From Pseudomonas gozinkensis (GTDB lineage Bacteria > Pseudomonadota > Gammaproteobacteria > Pseudomonadales > Pseudomonadaceae), in contig NZ_CP062253.1 of assembly GCF_014863585.1 (NCBI RefSeq), positions 2,878,501 through 2,942,500 on the forward strand: DNA of 64,000 nucleotides, given 5' to 3'. The notes beneath the pieces are model-generated. The model did no database searches and was not told where the DNA came from. It saw nothing but the letters and a program-made list of their open reading frames with translations. Of the stretch, positions 42,507 through 51,933 are shown piece by piece. Numbering within the stretch: the first letter of the stretch is position 1; every line of letters begins with the position of its first letter. Both the position numbers and the translations under genes were made by a program.

Positions 42507-43610
42507 ATGCCTGTCTCACACAAGTGGTTGCTGGGCGCTCTGGGCCTGGCGCTGGCCGGTTTGATGCCAGTCGTGCACGCCGAAGACAAGACCCTGCGGC
42601 TGTACAACTGGGCGGATTATTTCGCCGAAGACACGTTGAGCAAATTCACCGCCGAAACCGGGATCAAGGTGATCTACGACGTGATGGACGGCAGCGAAAC
42701 CCTGGAGGCCAAGATGCTTTCCGGCGGCAGCGGCTACGACCTGATCTTCCCCGGTGACACCGTGGCCGAACGCTTGATGCGCGCCGGCAGCCTGTTGCCG
42801 CTGGATCCCTCGAAGATCACGGCGATGAACGACATTGAACCGGGCCTGCAAAAACTGCGCAGCCATTACGAACATTCGAACAAAGCCACGGTGCCGTACA
42901 CCTGGGGCACCATCGGCCTGACCTACAACGCCGAGCAGATCAAGCAACGCATGGCCGACGCGCCGGTCAACAGCCTCGACATGCTGTTCAAACCGGAGCT
43001 GGCCGCGAAGTTTGCCGATTGCGGGATTTCGATGATCGACTCGCCGGACGAAGTGCTGGCCGTGGTGCTCAATTATCTGGGCCGCGACCCGCGCAGCGCC
43101 AAGCCAGCGGATCTGGCAGCGGCCAGTGATCTGCTGATGAAGCTGCGGCCATACATCCGCAAGTTCCAGTCGCAACCGGTGACCGATCTGGTCAACGGCA
43201 ACCTGTGCCTGTCCCTCGGCTACAGCGGCGACATGACCCAGGCGCAGCGTACTTCGGACAGCGCCGGCAAGCAGACTCGCTTCCAGTACCGCGTGCCGCG
43301 CGAGGGCACCACGGTGTGGATGGACACCATGGCCATACCGGTGGATGCCAAACACCCGGAATACGCCTACGAATTCATCAACTTCGTAATGCGCCCGGAG
43401 AACATGGCCGCGATCAGCAATTTCACCGGTTACCCGACCTCCAACGCCAAGGCCCGGCCCAGCGTGGATGAGGTGATGCGCAACAACCCGGACATCTACC
43501 TCGACGAAGCGACCTATGCTCGTCTGATACCGGGCAAGGATATTCCCCAGGCCGACATGCGTGCCCGCATGCGTACCTGGACCAAGTTCAAGACCGCCAC
43601 TGCAAAGTGA
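42507..43610 (+). CDS. agu2C: Polyamine-type ABC substrate-binding protein (Agu2C/PotF-like)
   Basis: 367 residues with a Sec signal peptide (cleavage near VHA-ED). The mature start KTLRLYNWADYFAEDTLSKF is characteristic of PotD/PotF proteins. In this operon it would capture agmatine or putrescine in the periplasm. No ATPase or permease is encoded beside it, so it must borrow a transporter or act as a sensor. Confidence 0.82.
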   Translation: MPVSHKWLLGALGLALAGLMPVVHAEDKTLRLYNWADYFAEDTLSKFTAETGIKVIYDVMDGSETLEAKMLSGGSGYDLIFPGDTVAERLMRAGSLLPLDPSKITAMNDIEPGLQKLRSHYEHSNKATVPYTWGTIGLTYNAEQIKQRMADAPVNSLDMLFKPELAAKFADCGISMIDSPDEVLAVVLNYLGRDPRSAKPADLAAASDLLMKLRPYIRKFQSQPVTDLVNGNLCLSLGYSGDMTQAQRTSDSAGKQTRFQYRVPREGTTVWMDTMAIPVDAKHPEYAYEFINFVMRPENMAAISNFTGYPTSNAKARPSVDEVMRNNPDIYLDEATYARLIPGKDIPQADMRARMRTWTKFKTATAK

Positions 43611-43657
43611 TTTTTCCGGGCCGTTTTGGCGGCCCCTTACACATCAGGAACGTACAC

Positions 43658-44776
43658 ATGCCGACTCGTCGCGAGTTCATCAAACAGGTTTCAGTCGCCG
43701 CCGGCGTAGGCGCTGCCGTCATGGGCCTCGGCCTGTCCCCGGCACGCGTGCTGGCGGCCAGCGAAGGTCGCTGGTTCATGCCCGACGAGGGCGACAAGCA
43801 CGAACGCGCCTACATGGCCTTCGGCGCGCAGGACGCGATCTGGGAAGACTTCACCGAAGACGTCCAGGAAGCGCTGGGCCGGATCGCCCGCGCCATCGCC
43901 CGTTACGAGCCACTGACCATTTACTGCCGCAGCGGCGAACGCAGCCTGGCCGAAGAGATCTGCGGCACCTCCAACATCACCTACCAGATCGCCAACCTCG
44001 ACGACATCTGGATGCGCGACATCAGCGCCAACTTCGTCATCGATGACAAGAATGGCCTGGGCGCCGTGGACTTCAATTTCAGCGGTTGGGGCAACAAGCA
44101 GCAGCATTCGAAGGACGCGAAAATCGCCAAACGCGTGGCGGCCGATGCGCAGGCGACCTACCAGCGCAGCGAACTGGTGGGCGAGGGCGGCGGCATCGAA
44201 GTCGACGGTCACGGCACCGCGATCATGACCGAAAGCTGCTGGGTCAACGAAAACCGCAACCCCGGCTGGAGCAAGGCTGACGTCGAGGCTGAACTGAAGG
44301 CACGCCTGGGTTTGCGCAAGATCATCTGGCTGCCGGGTATCAAGGGCAAGGACATCACCGACGCCCACGTCGATTTCTATGCGCGCTTCGTCACGCCCGG
44401 CGTGGTCATCGCCAACCTCGACACCGACCCGCGCTCCTACGACAACAAGGTCACCCTGGCGCACCTGGAAATCCTGAAAAAGGCCACCGACGCCGACGGT
44501 CGCCCGCTGCAGATCCACACCGTTTCGCCGCCGCTGAAACCGCGCAAGACCAAGTTCAACAAGGACAACGACGACTTCGCCGCCGGTTACATCAACTACT
44601 TCGTGATCAACGGCGCGGTGATCGCCCCGGAGTTCGGCGATAAGGACGCGGACAAGAAGGCCTTCGATCTGCTGAAAAAACTCTATCCGAACCGCGACGT
44701 GGTGCAGATCAACATCGACGCCATCGCGGCCGGTGGTGGCGGGATTCACTGCGTGACCAGTCACCAGCCGGCGTAA
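43658..44776 (+). CDS. agu2A': Tat-exported agmatine deiminase
   Basis: 372 residues from the ATG at 43658 (AGGAACG upstream). The N-terminus MPTRREFIKQVSVAAGVG is a twin-arginine signal (TRREFIK, then a hydrophobic stretch and a cleavage site near VLAAS, about residue 35). The mature enzyme keeps NLDDIWMRDISANFV and AAGGGGIHCVTSHQP with the catalytic Cys. It should therefore deiminate agmatine in the periplasm, in contrast to the cytoplasmic Agu2A. P. aeruginosa PA14 has the same arrangement. It is the last gene of the operon. Confidence 0.8.
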   Translation: MPTRREFIKQVSVAAGVGAAVMGLGLSPARVLAASEGRWFMPDEGDKHERAYMAFGAQDAIWEDFTEDVQEALGRIARAIARYEPLTIYCRSGERSLAEEICGTSNITYQIANLDDIWMRDISANFVIDDKNGLGAVDFNFSGWGNKQQHSKDAKIAKRVAADAQATYQRSELVGEGGGIEVDGHGTAIMTESCWVNENRNPGWSKADVEAELKARLGLRKIIWLPGIKGKDITDAHVDFYARFVTPGVVIANLDTDPRSYDNKVTLAHLEILKKATDADGRPLQIHTVSPPLKPRKTKFNKDNDDFAAGYINYFVINGAVIAPEFGDKDADKKAFDLLKKLYPNRDVVQINIDAIAAGGGGIHCVTSHQPA

Positions 44777-44785
44777 GCCTGAGCC

Positions 44786-45448
44786 TCAGCGGAAACGTTG
44801 GGGCAGGGCCTCGGCAAAGGGATAGAAGTCGAACCACGGTTTGGCTTCTTCGATGACTTGGCTGAATGAAGGGCGCTGCACCAGCCGTTCGAAGTAGGCG
44901 CTCAGGCGTGGTTGCTCGGCGGCAAACGGCACCAGCGTGCAGGCGTAGAACAAGGCTGGCGCGGCGGAGCAATCGGCCAGACTGAAATCCGTGCTGGCGA
45001 TCCATTCGCGGTCGGCCAGTTGCTGTTCGAGCATGCCATACGCCGTGGCCAGCAGCGCCCGTTGACTGCTCAGGTCACCATTGGCGGAGTGAATGCGGTC
45101 GGCGACGATCTGCTGCATCGGCGTCATCACGTAATGGTCGAAAAACCGGTCCCACAGACGCACCTCAAGCGCGGTCTCCCAGTCTTCGGGAATCAGTCGC
45201 TTCGCCTGCCCCGGTTGATGATCCAGATACTCGATGATCACGCTCGATTCCGGCACCGTGCGCTGGCGCGCGTGATCACGCAACACCGGGAATTTCACCA
45301 GCGGCCACAACGCCTGCAGCTCGGCCCGTTCGGCTTCGCTGGACAGGTCGATCAAGCGTTTCTCGAAGGCGACGCCGTGTTCGTAGAGGGCGATCAGCGC
45401 TTTGTGGCAGTAGGACGACAGCGGGTGGTAATAGAGGGTCAGGTCCAT
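44786..45448 (-). CDS. Glutathione S-transferase family protein
   Basis: 220 residues. N-terminal thioredoxin-fold domain LTLYYHPLSSYCHKALIALYEHG with a YCHK motif, a cis-Pro region VKFPVLRD, and SSVIIEYLD that binds the glutathione gamma-glutamyl part. C-terminal helical domain carries WIASTDFSLADCSAAP. Cytoplasmic. Substrate unknown. It is convergent with the agmatine operon and is followed upstream by RidA and thioesterase genes on the same strand. Confidence 0.88.
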   Translation of the reverse strand: MDLTLYYHPLSSYCHKALIALYEHGVAFEKRLIDLSSEAERAELQALWPLVKFPVLRDHARQRTVPESSVIIEYLDHQPGQAKRLIPEDWETALEVRLWDRFFDHYVMTPMQQIVADRIHSANGDLSSQRALLATAYGMLEQQLADREWIASTDFSLADCSAAPALFYACTLVPFAAEQPRLSAYFERLVQRPSFSQVIEEAKPWFDFYPFAEALPQRFR

Positions 45449-45478
45449 CGTTCAACACCTCGATGAGGGGGAATGGCG

Positions 45479-45886
45479 TTACTCAGGTATAGCGTGCCTG
45501 CGCACCGCCACGCATTTGATTTCCACCAGCAGCCCCGGATGGGCCAGTTCGCTGACGCCGATGCAGGTCCAGGCGCAGAAGCCTTTGGGGAATACGCGGT
45601 TCTTCACGTCGCGAAACACCGGCATGTGCTGGCTCATGCCGACGTGATAGGTGGTCATCTCCACCACATCGTCGAAGGTGCAACCGCCGGCCTTCAGCAC
45701 CTCGTCGAGATTTTCCCAGGCGCGGATGAATTGCTGCTCGGGGTCTTCGATGACTTGCAAATCAGCTGTGCGGCCCACCTGACCGGCGCAGTAAAGCGTA
45801 TCGCCGACCAGAACCGCCGGAGCGTAACCGGCGCGTTCGACGATGGTTTTCATGGAGTCGGGAATGATGATTTTGCGATCGGGCAT
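45479..45886 (-). CDS. RidA family protein
   Basis: 135 residues from the ATG at 45886 (GAAGGAAA ribosome site). Has APAVLVGDTLYCAGQVGR, EDPEQQFIRAWENLDEVLKAGGCTFDDVVEMTTYHV and the tail TCIGVSELAHPGLLVEIKCVAVRR. It belongs to a divergent Rid subgroup. It sits between a GST and a thioesterase gene on the same strand, 24-30 bp apart, suggesting one operon for handling reactive metabolites. Confidence 0.82.
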   Translation of the reverse strand: MPDRKIIIPDSMKTIVERAGYAPAVLVGDTLYCAGQVGRTADLQVIEDPEQQFIRAWENLDEVLKAGGCTFDDVVEMTTYHVGMSQHMPVFRDVKNRVFPKGFCAWTCIGVSELAHPGLLVEIKCVAVRRHAIPE

Positions 45887-45910
45887 CGTGTTTTCCTTCA
45901 ATGACGGACT

Positions 45911-46405
45911 TCAGCGACCGTGCGCGGCCGCTGCCAACTGTTCGGTATCCACTCGCACAAACACCGAATCGCCCACTGCCGTCAGCACATCCCCGGCGTA
46001 GACCTCGCAGATCACTCGGGTCTTGCGCCCGACTTCACCGTCGACTCTGGCCTTCAACGTCAGTGGCACGCCCATTGGCGTCGGTTTGATGAACTTGATG
46101 CCGAGGTTGCCGGTGACGCAGTTGATGCGCGGCAGGCTTTCGGGTTCGCGTTGCTCGGCCCGATAGTGATAAGCCATCGCCGTCCAGTTGGAATGGCAGT
46201 CCACCAGCATCGCGATCAGGCCGCCGTAGACCAGCTCGGGCCAGCCGCAGTATTTGGCTTCGGGCACATGCTCGGCCATGACGTGCACGCCGTCCTCGTG
46301 CCAGAAACTCTTGATGTGCAAGCCGTGCGGGTTGCTGCTGCCGCAGCCGAAGCAGACGCCGTCAGGGGCGGCGGTGTCCTGGAGGGAGGTGTCGTGGGTG
46401 GACAT
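45911..46405 (-). CDS. PaaI family thioesterase
   Basis: 164 residues. Hot-dog fold pattern: DGVCFGCGSSNPHGLHIKSFW near the start, PELVYGGLIAMLVDCHSNWTA with the catalytic Asp region, and NLGIKFIKPTPMGVPLTLKA. It should hydrolyse an acyl-CoA. The CFGCGxxNPxGL start is typical of this PaaI subgroup. It is probably the first gene of the operon with RidA and GST. Confidence 0.82.
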   Translation of the reverse strand: MSTHDTSLQDTAAPDGVCFGCGSSNPHGLHIKSFWHEDGVHVMAEHVPEAKYCGWPELVYGGLIAMLVDCHSNWTAMAYHYRAEQREPESLPRINCVTGNLGIKFIKPTPMGVPLTLKARVDGEVGRKTRVICEVYAGDVLTAVGDSVFVRVDTEQLAAAAHGR

Positions 46406-46568
46406 GTCAGGGTCATCCTTAAACTGTTAGCCGAACCGGGCGGATTCTAACCTTGAATAAAGGACGAAGCGTCAGCACTGCAATTGTTCGCTCAAACAGT
46501 ACGAGTCTGGGCGAGCCAGAGCGGACGTAGTTTCAGGTCATATCAGCACCCCAGCGTATCGCGGCGCA

Positions 46569-46838
46569 CTAGTTGCGCTGCGCCAGATTGCGTTGGAACT
46601 CTTCGAAGCTGCAGGGCAGCGTCGTGGCTTTGCGTTTTTTCGACTTTTCGCGTTCGTCCGGCAGTTGATCGCTCAATTCCCAGACCTCGAGCATTTTCGC
46701 GTATTCGAAGGCGTGGCGCGGGTCGATCTGAATCCACTGCTGGAACGCCTGGCGTTCGTCAGCTGTGCAATCGTCCTCCTGCAGGCGCAGGCACCAGTGC
46801 GCTGCCTGGTTCAGGATTTCTTCGTCTGCGTCGGTCAT
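46569..46838 (-). CDS. Stand-alone FecR N-terminal domain (DUF4880)
   Basis: 89 residues. EEILNQAAHWCLRLQEDDCTADERQAFQQWIQIDPRHAFEYAKM is the DUF4880 domain found at the N-terminus of FecR anti-sigma regulators. The membrane segment and periplasmic FecR domain are absent, and no fecI or receptor gene is adjacent. It is either a truncated relic of a FecR gene or a small free-standing regulator. Confidence 0.65.
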   Translation of the reverse strand: MTDADEEILNQAAHWCLRLQEDDCTADERQAFQQWIQIDPRHAFEYAKMLEVWELSDQLPDEREKSKKRKATTLPCSFEEFQRNLAQRN

Positions 46839-47062
46839 TGACGGTTTCCACGATGGCTGGGGAGGACATTTTACGTCGATGCTTGCAAAAAAAACGTCAA
46901 AACGGGGCGAGGATTTACACGAACAGGGCGTGTGAAACGGACGGAAAACGCGGCAAACAGACAGATCGCGCTGCTATATCCGGCCTTCGCACGATTGTCA
47001 TATTCCGTCACATTTCAATGCAGATAGTGGGCAGCCCAACGTATTTCCAGTGAGGCTGTCCC

Positions 47063-48973
47063 GTGTTTCAACGTCTTGTGTATTCGCTGTCCGTACTGAG
47101 TCTGTCCATCGCTGCCGCCCAGGCCGCCGATCTCGATACCCCGCGTCTGGCGGGCATCGACAACTTTCGGGATATCGCCGGCACCACAACCGCCTATTCC
47201 ACGGCCCATGACGGCACGATGCGCGCCGGGGTGTTTTACCGTTCCAATGCACTGACGCCGACAGGGGCGGATCTGGCGACCCTCAATGGCCTGGGGATCA
47301 AGGCGGTTTACGACCTGCGGACACCGAGCGAAATTGCCGGCACGCCCGACACGATGCCGGCCGGAGCGACCTACCAGAACATCGACATCATCGGTAGCAC
47401 CGCCTCCGGTTCGAACATCACCACGGTGTCGTTCAAAAGTGCGGCCGAGGCCGTTGCAATGATGCAGGAAACCAACCGCGCTTTTGTCAGCGACGCCGGC
47501 ATGCGCGGCCAGTTCAACGTTCTGTTCAACGAACTGGCGGGTGTCGACGGCGCCGCGCTGTTCCACTGCACCGCGGGCAAGGACCGCACCGGCTGGACCG
47601 CCGCCGTACTGTTGAGCATCGCCGGCGTGGATAACGCCACGATCATGAGCAACTACCTGGCGACCAACGACTACACCGCCGCCCGCGTGGCCAAGACCCT
47701 GGCGATGCTGCCGCCGAGCATGGCCGCGATCTACGCGCCGCTGCTGGGCGTCGAGGCCAGTTACCTGCAAGCGGGTCTGGATCAGGTGACCGCGCAGTAC
47801 GGCAGCATGGACAATTACCTCAAACAGGGGCTCGGTGTGTCTCAGGAAACCATTTATGTGCTGCGCGGCAAAATGGTCGAGTACAACAGTCTGCCTGGTC
47901 AGGCAGGGCTGATCGGCAACGCGGCGGCCGGTGCGCAGTTGTTGCAGCAGTTGCAAAACACCAGCCTGTCGGGCACCTACAGCGCTTACAACTATTACCT
48001 GCAATCGGCCATCGACGCGGGCACCCTGGGCGGCGTCGAGTCCACGGTCGGTGGTCAGGTACACGCGGATGCGGCCAGTTACCTGCTGCGCCAGAACGCG
48101 ATGATCGAGCAGGCCGCCGCTCCGTTCGCCAGCGGCACCGACCTCAAGGTCGGTCAATACCGCTTGTGGAGCACCGCGCTCGCCGGTTACCTGGGCACCG
48201 ACGGATCGGCCCATGCGCAAAGCAGCAACGAACACAGTCAGGGCCTGATGGTTGGCGTCACTCAGCGTTTCTCCGAACAGCTCAGTGCGCGCGGCGGGAT
48301 CGGTTACAGCAAAGGCTCGGTGGGCGGCGCGGGCGGCGAGGCCGATACCGATTTCACGTTTTTCAACCTTGGTGCCCGTTATGGCTTCACCGGTCTGGAA
48401 CGTGGTCTGTTCGTCGATGCAAACATCAGCGCCGGTTACGTCGACTACGACAGCAAGCGCGATCTTGGCGGTGGCCTCGGGTCGGCGAAGGGCGACACCC
48501 ACGGCAATCTCAGCGGTGCCACACTGGCGCTGGGCTATCGCATGCCGCTGAACACTGTGATTCTGGAGCCGAGCCTCGGCGTGCGGGTCAGTCGTCTGGA
48601 CCTGTCAGGTTTCCAGGAGAAGGGCAGCGAACTGGCCCTCAATGTCGATGACATTCAGCAAACCCGGCGCAGTGCGGTGGCCAATCTCGACGTTTCCTTC
48701 GCCCCGATGCCGATGGGCGCATGGCAACTGGTGCCGGGCGTTCGGGTCGGCTACGAGCGTGTACTGGGCGATCATCAGGTCGACAGCGAAGGGCATCTGC
48801 TGGGGCTGGATATCGAGCAGCGCGCGGCGTTCGACAATCGCGATCAGTTCAGCGGCGGCGTCAACCTGATGGCCAACCTCGGTGCCCTGAGCCTGGGCGC
48901 CGAAGTCGGTGCCAGCGGTGGCGGCGACAGCCACGGTTTCAGCGGCGGGCTCAAGGCCAGTTATCAGTTCTGA
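47063..48973 (+). CDS. Tyrosine phosphatase-like passenger fused to an autotransporter barrel
   Basis: 636 residues from a GTG with GTGAGG upstream. Signal peptide to about AQA (residue 22). Residues 30-290 form a tyrosine/lipid phosphatase domain with the P-loop HCTAGKDRTG (H168, C169, R175) and the DNFRDIAG and FYRSNAL motifs of the Y_phosphatase3 type. The last 265 residues form an autotransporter barrel ending KASYQF. The protein should display an active phosphatase on the cell surface or in the periplasm. The P-loop is intact, so catalysis is expected; its target is unknown. Confidence 0.85.
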   Translation: MFQRLVYSLSVLSLSIAAAQAADLDTPRLAGIDNFRDIAGTTTAYSTAHDGTMRAGVFYRSNALTPTGADLATLNGLGIKAVYDLRTPSEIAGTPDTMPAGATYQNIDIIGSTASGSNITTVSFKSAAEAVAMMQETNRAFVSDAGMRGQFNVLFNELAGVDGAALFHCTAGKDRTGWTAAVLLSIAGVDNATIMSNYLATNDYTAARVAKTLAMLPPSMAAIYAPLLGVEASYLQAGLDQVTAQYGSMDNYLKQGLGVSQETIYVLRGKMVEYNSLPGQAGLIGNAAAGAQLLQQLQNTSLSGTYSAYNYYLQSAIDAGTLGGVESTVGGQVHADAASYLLRQNAMIEQAAAPFASGTDLKVGQYRLWSTALAGYLGTDGSAHAQSSNEHSQGLMVGVTQRFSEQLSARGGIGYSKGSVGGAGGEADTDFTFFNLGARYGFTGLERGLFVDANISAGYVDYDSKRDLGGGLGSAKGDTHGNLSGATLALGYRMPLNTVILEPSLGVRVSRLDLSGFQEKGSELALNVDDIQQTRRSAVANLDVSFAPMPMGAWQLVPGVRVGYERVLGDHQVDSEGHLLGLDIEQRAAFDNRDQFSGGVNLMANLGALSLGAEVGASGGGDSHGFSGGLKASYQF

Positions 48974-48993
48974 CATCTTCAATGCCAGACAGG

Positions 48994-49160
48994 CCGCTAT
49001 CGCTGGCAAGCCAGCTCCCACAGGGATTCACGGTGTGCTCAAGATATCTGCATCACCAAACAACCTGTGGGAGCGGGCTTGCCCCGGGCGGCGATCCGAC
49101 GATGAGGCCGGCACATCTAGCTTCATCACTACCCGATACACCGCTATCGCGAGCAAGCTT
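48994..49160. repeat. REP element cluster (Pseudomonas type)
   Basis: Three REP copies: GCTATCGCTGGCAAGCCAGC at 48996 (running on to CTCCCACAGGG), an inverted copy starting CCTGTGGGAGCGGGCTTGCC at 49064, and a partial CGCTATCGCGAGCAAGCT at about 49142. The same family recurs at 56.9 kb. The inverted pair can form a long hairpin behind the autotransporter gene. Confidence 0.8.
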
Positions 49161-49163
49161 GTG

Positions 49164-50207
49164 CTATCGCAGTCCTTTTCGCATTTCTGCGGGGCTCACG
49201 CCGTAGGCATCCTGAAAGTACTGGCAGAACCGGCCGACATTGCTGAATCCGTATCGCAGGGCCACGTCGGTCACCGATGACGACGGGCCTTGCTTCAATG
49301 CATCGCAAGCTCGCTCCAGCCTGACCTGTCGCTGGTACGCGACAATCGAGGTACCGACGAACCGGCGGAAACCTTCCTGCAAGGCCCGCAGGCTGACGTT
49401 CACCAGCCCCGCGAGATCCGTCCCGCTGACCAAATGCTCGGGATGCGCCTGAATGTAATCGATCGCCTGCCGCACATGCCGTGGCGCAATCAGCGCCTCG
49501 GGGCGACGCAGGGCCTGGCTGAAATTGTGCGGCCAGGCCTCCAGTACCGCGTCCACCAGCATCTCCCGCAGGCGCGACGGCATCAGCGAACCGGCGTTCA
49601 ACAGCAGATCGAATTCCGTACCGGTGGCCAGATCGATCAGCGCCCGGATGCCCTGAAACGCCGGACTGTTCAGATCCACCCTCGGCTCGAAATGCAGCTT
49701 GTGCACGATCGGTTTGCCCAGCAGGGTCGACAGCCGTTCGGTGAGCGCCGCACGGCTGATCGACATGCCGTGCTGGGCGTGATCGTCGATAAAGCGCATC
49801 GAACGCAGGTCAGCCTTGTCGATGGCCAGCCCCACATCGCTCAGCCCCACGGCTTCATGGTTGAAGACGATCTTGCCGGCGGTGGGAATGACAAAGGTGA
49901 TTTCGTCGAACGGCTCGGGAAACGCGACCGTGAAATCGCCCCGGTAATGCATGCGCCGGAAACTCACGCCTTCGTACCGCCCGTAAACGCCGCCGATGAT
50001 GATGTCCTTGGATGGTGGCGGTGTGTCGCTGTAACGGTTGCCGAACATTCGCGAGAACAGGGCGCCGAAATCGTCGCTGGCCATGTTGTCGGATCGCAGG
50101 ATGAGGGTCTGGCGCGTCGGGCTTGAGTACACCGGGAGGGTCACCTTGATGGTCGGAGCGAGGGGGCGCGAAGACGTTACCAAGGGAGAATGACGGATAT
50201 GTGACAA
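49164..50207 (-). CDS. AraC family transcriptional regulator
   Basis: Up to 347 residues. The C-terminal HTH pair is clear (VSLRALQEGFRRFVGTSIVAYQRQVRLERACDAL and VTDVALRYGFSNVGRFCQYFQDAYGVSP). The N-terminal part is an AraC_binding_2 sensor domain, as in AntR and similar activators of aromatic or amine catabolism. The start is uncertain: TTG at 50207, GTG at 50144 or ATG at 50084 are all in frame. The MHS transporter gene downstream on the same strand suggests it may sense that transporter's substrate. Confidence 0.85.
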   Translation of the reverse strand: MSHIRHSPLVTSSRPLAPTIKVTLPVYSSPTRQTLILRSDNMASDDFGALFSRMFGNRYSDTPPPSKDIIIGGVYGRYEGVSFRRMHYRGDFTVAFPEPFDEITFVIPTAGKIVFNHEAVGLSDVGLAIDKADLRSMRFIDDHAQHGMSISRAALTERLSTLLGKPIVHKLHFEPRVDLNSPAFQGIRALIDLATGTEFDLLLNAGSLMPSRLREMLVDAVLEAWPHNFSQALRRPEALIAPRHVRQAIDYIQAHPEHLVSGTDLAGLVNVSLRALQEGFRRFVGTSIVAYQRQVRLERACDALKQGPSSSVTDVALRYGFSNVGRFCQYFQDAYGVSPAEMRKGLR

Positions 50208-50256
50208 CGCTCAATGCCGTGCGTGAACGCCACGCACAGCATTGAGCGAAGTCATT

Positions 50257-51933
50257 TCAGGTGTGGTGAATTTCCCGATCCTTGGTCTCCGGCATGAAGA
50301 AAATCCCGAGGATCGCCGTCATCACCGCAATCACTATCGGATACCACAGGCCGTAGTAAATATCCCCGGTGGCGGCGACCATCGCAAACGCCACCGTCGG
50401 CAGGAATCCGCCGAACCAGCCGTTGCCGATGTGGTACGGCAGCGACATCGAGGTGTAGCGAATGCGCGCCGGGAACAGCTCGACCAGCCATGCCGCAATC
50501 GGGCCGTAGACCATGGTCACGTAGATGACGAGGATGGTCAGCAGCAGCAAGACCATCGGGTAATTGGTCTTGGCCGGGTCGGCTTTTTCCGGGTAGCCGG
50601 CTTCTTTCAGCGCGGTCGTGAGTCCGGCGGTGAAGGCATCGTTGCGGGTCTTGAAGTCCGCAGCCGGCAGGGTCGTGCCTTCGAAGCTTTCGATGACCTT
50701 GTCGCCAATGCGCACCTGGGCCACGGTGCCCGGTTCTGCTACCACGTTTTCGTACGGGATCGCCCGTTTGGCCAGGATGGTTTTCGCCAGATCGCAGGAG
50801 CTGGTGAATTTGGCCTTGCCCACCGGATCGAACTGGAACGAGCACTGGTCAGGGTTGGCGACCACTTTGACCGGGTTCTTTTCCTGGGCGATGAACACGT
50901 CGGGGTTACCGTACTGGGTCAACGCGTGGAAGATCGGGAAGTAGGTCACCGCCGCCAGAATGCACCCGGCCATGATGATGCCCTTGCGCCCGATGCGGTC
51001 GGACAGGCTGCCGAAAATCACGAAGAACGGCGTACCGATCAGCAGCGAACCGGCGATCAGCAGGTTGGCGGTCTGCGGGTCGATCTTCAGGGTTTGCAGC
51101 AGGAAAAACAGCGCGTAGAACTGCCCGGTGTACCAGACAACGGCTTGGCCAGCGGTGCCGCCGAGCAGGGCCATGATCACGATTTTCAGGTTGTCCCAAC
51201 GGGCGAAGGATTCGGTCAGCGGCGCTTTCGACGCCTTGCCTTCGGCCTTCATTTTCATGAACACCGGCGACTCGTTCAGTTGCAGCCGGATGTACACCGA
51301 CACCGCCAGCAGCAGGATCGACAGCAGGAACGGAATCCGCCAGCCCCAGGCCTCGAACGCCTCGGTGCCCAGCGCCGTACGACAAGCCAGAATCACCAGC
51401 AGCGACAGAAACAGCCCCAACGTCGCCGTCGTCTGAATCCACGAGGTGAAATACCCGCGTTTGCCCTTCGGCGCATGCTCGGCCACATAGGTCGCCGCGC
51501 CGCCGTATTCACCGCCCAGCGCCAGGCCTTGCAGCAGCCGCAGGGTAATCAGAATGATCGGCGCCGCGACCCCGATGGTCGCGTAACCGGGCAGGAAACC
51601 CACAATCGCCGTCGACACACCCATGATCACGATCGTGATCAGAAACGTGTGCTTGCGCCCGATCATGTCACCCAACCGCCCGAACACAATCGCCCCGAAC
51701 GGCCGCACCGCAAAACCTGCGGCGAAGGCGAGCAGGGCGAAGATGAACGACGTGGTCTCGTTCACCCCGGCAAAGAAGTGCTTGGCGATGATCGCGGCGA
51801 GTGAGCCGTAGAGATAGAAGTCGTACCACTCGAACACCGTGCCGAGGGACGAGGCGAAGATGACCTTGCGTTCTTCTCGGCTGACACTGTGGTGCGGGGC
51901 ACTGCCTGTAGACATGCTGTCGAGTACGGCCAT
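50257..51933 (-). CDS. MHS-type MFS transporter (metabolite:H+ symporter)
   Basis: 558 residues from the ATG at 51933. Twelve membrane segments; GTVFEWYDFYLYGSLAAIIAKHFF and GRLGDMIGRKHTF are signatures of the metabolite:H+ symporter subfamily. A long periplasmic insertion of about 110 residues (near residues 370-480) with a possible disulfide (CSFQF, SSCDLAKTIL) is unusual compared with ProP-like members of about 440-500 residues, but it occurs in a known Pseudomonas subgroup. The substrate is unknown. Confidence 0.85.
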   Translation of the reverse strand: MAVLDSMSTGSAPHHSVSREERKVIFASSLGTVFEWYDFYLYGSLAAIIAKHFFAGVNETTSFIFALLAFAAGFAVRPFGAIVFGRLGDMIGRKHTFLITIVIMGVSTAIVGFLPGYATIGVAAPIILITLRLLQGLALGGEYGGAATYVAEHAPKGKRGYFTSWIQTTATLGLFLSLLVILACRTALGTEAFEAWGWRIPFLLSILLLAVSVYIRLQLNESPVFMKMKAEGKASKAPLTESFARWDNLKIVIMALLGGTAGQAVVWYTGQFYALFFLLQTLKIDPQTANLLIAGSLLIGTPFFVIFGSLSDRIGRKGIIMAGCILAAVTYFPIFHALTQYGNPDVFIAQEKNPVKVVANPDQCSFQFDPVGKAKFTSSCDLAKTILAKRAIPYENVVAEPGTVAQVRIGDKVIESFEGTTLPAADFKTRNDAFTAGLTTALKEAGYPEKADPAKTNYPMVLLLLTILVIYVTMVYGPIAAWLVELFPARIRYTSMSLPYHIGNGWFGGFLPTVAFAMVAATGDIYYGLWYPIVIAVMTAILGIFFMPETKDREIHHT

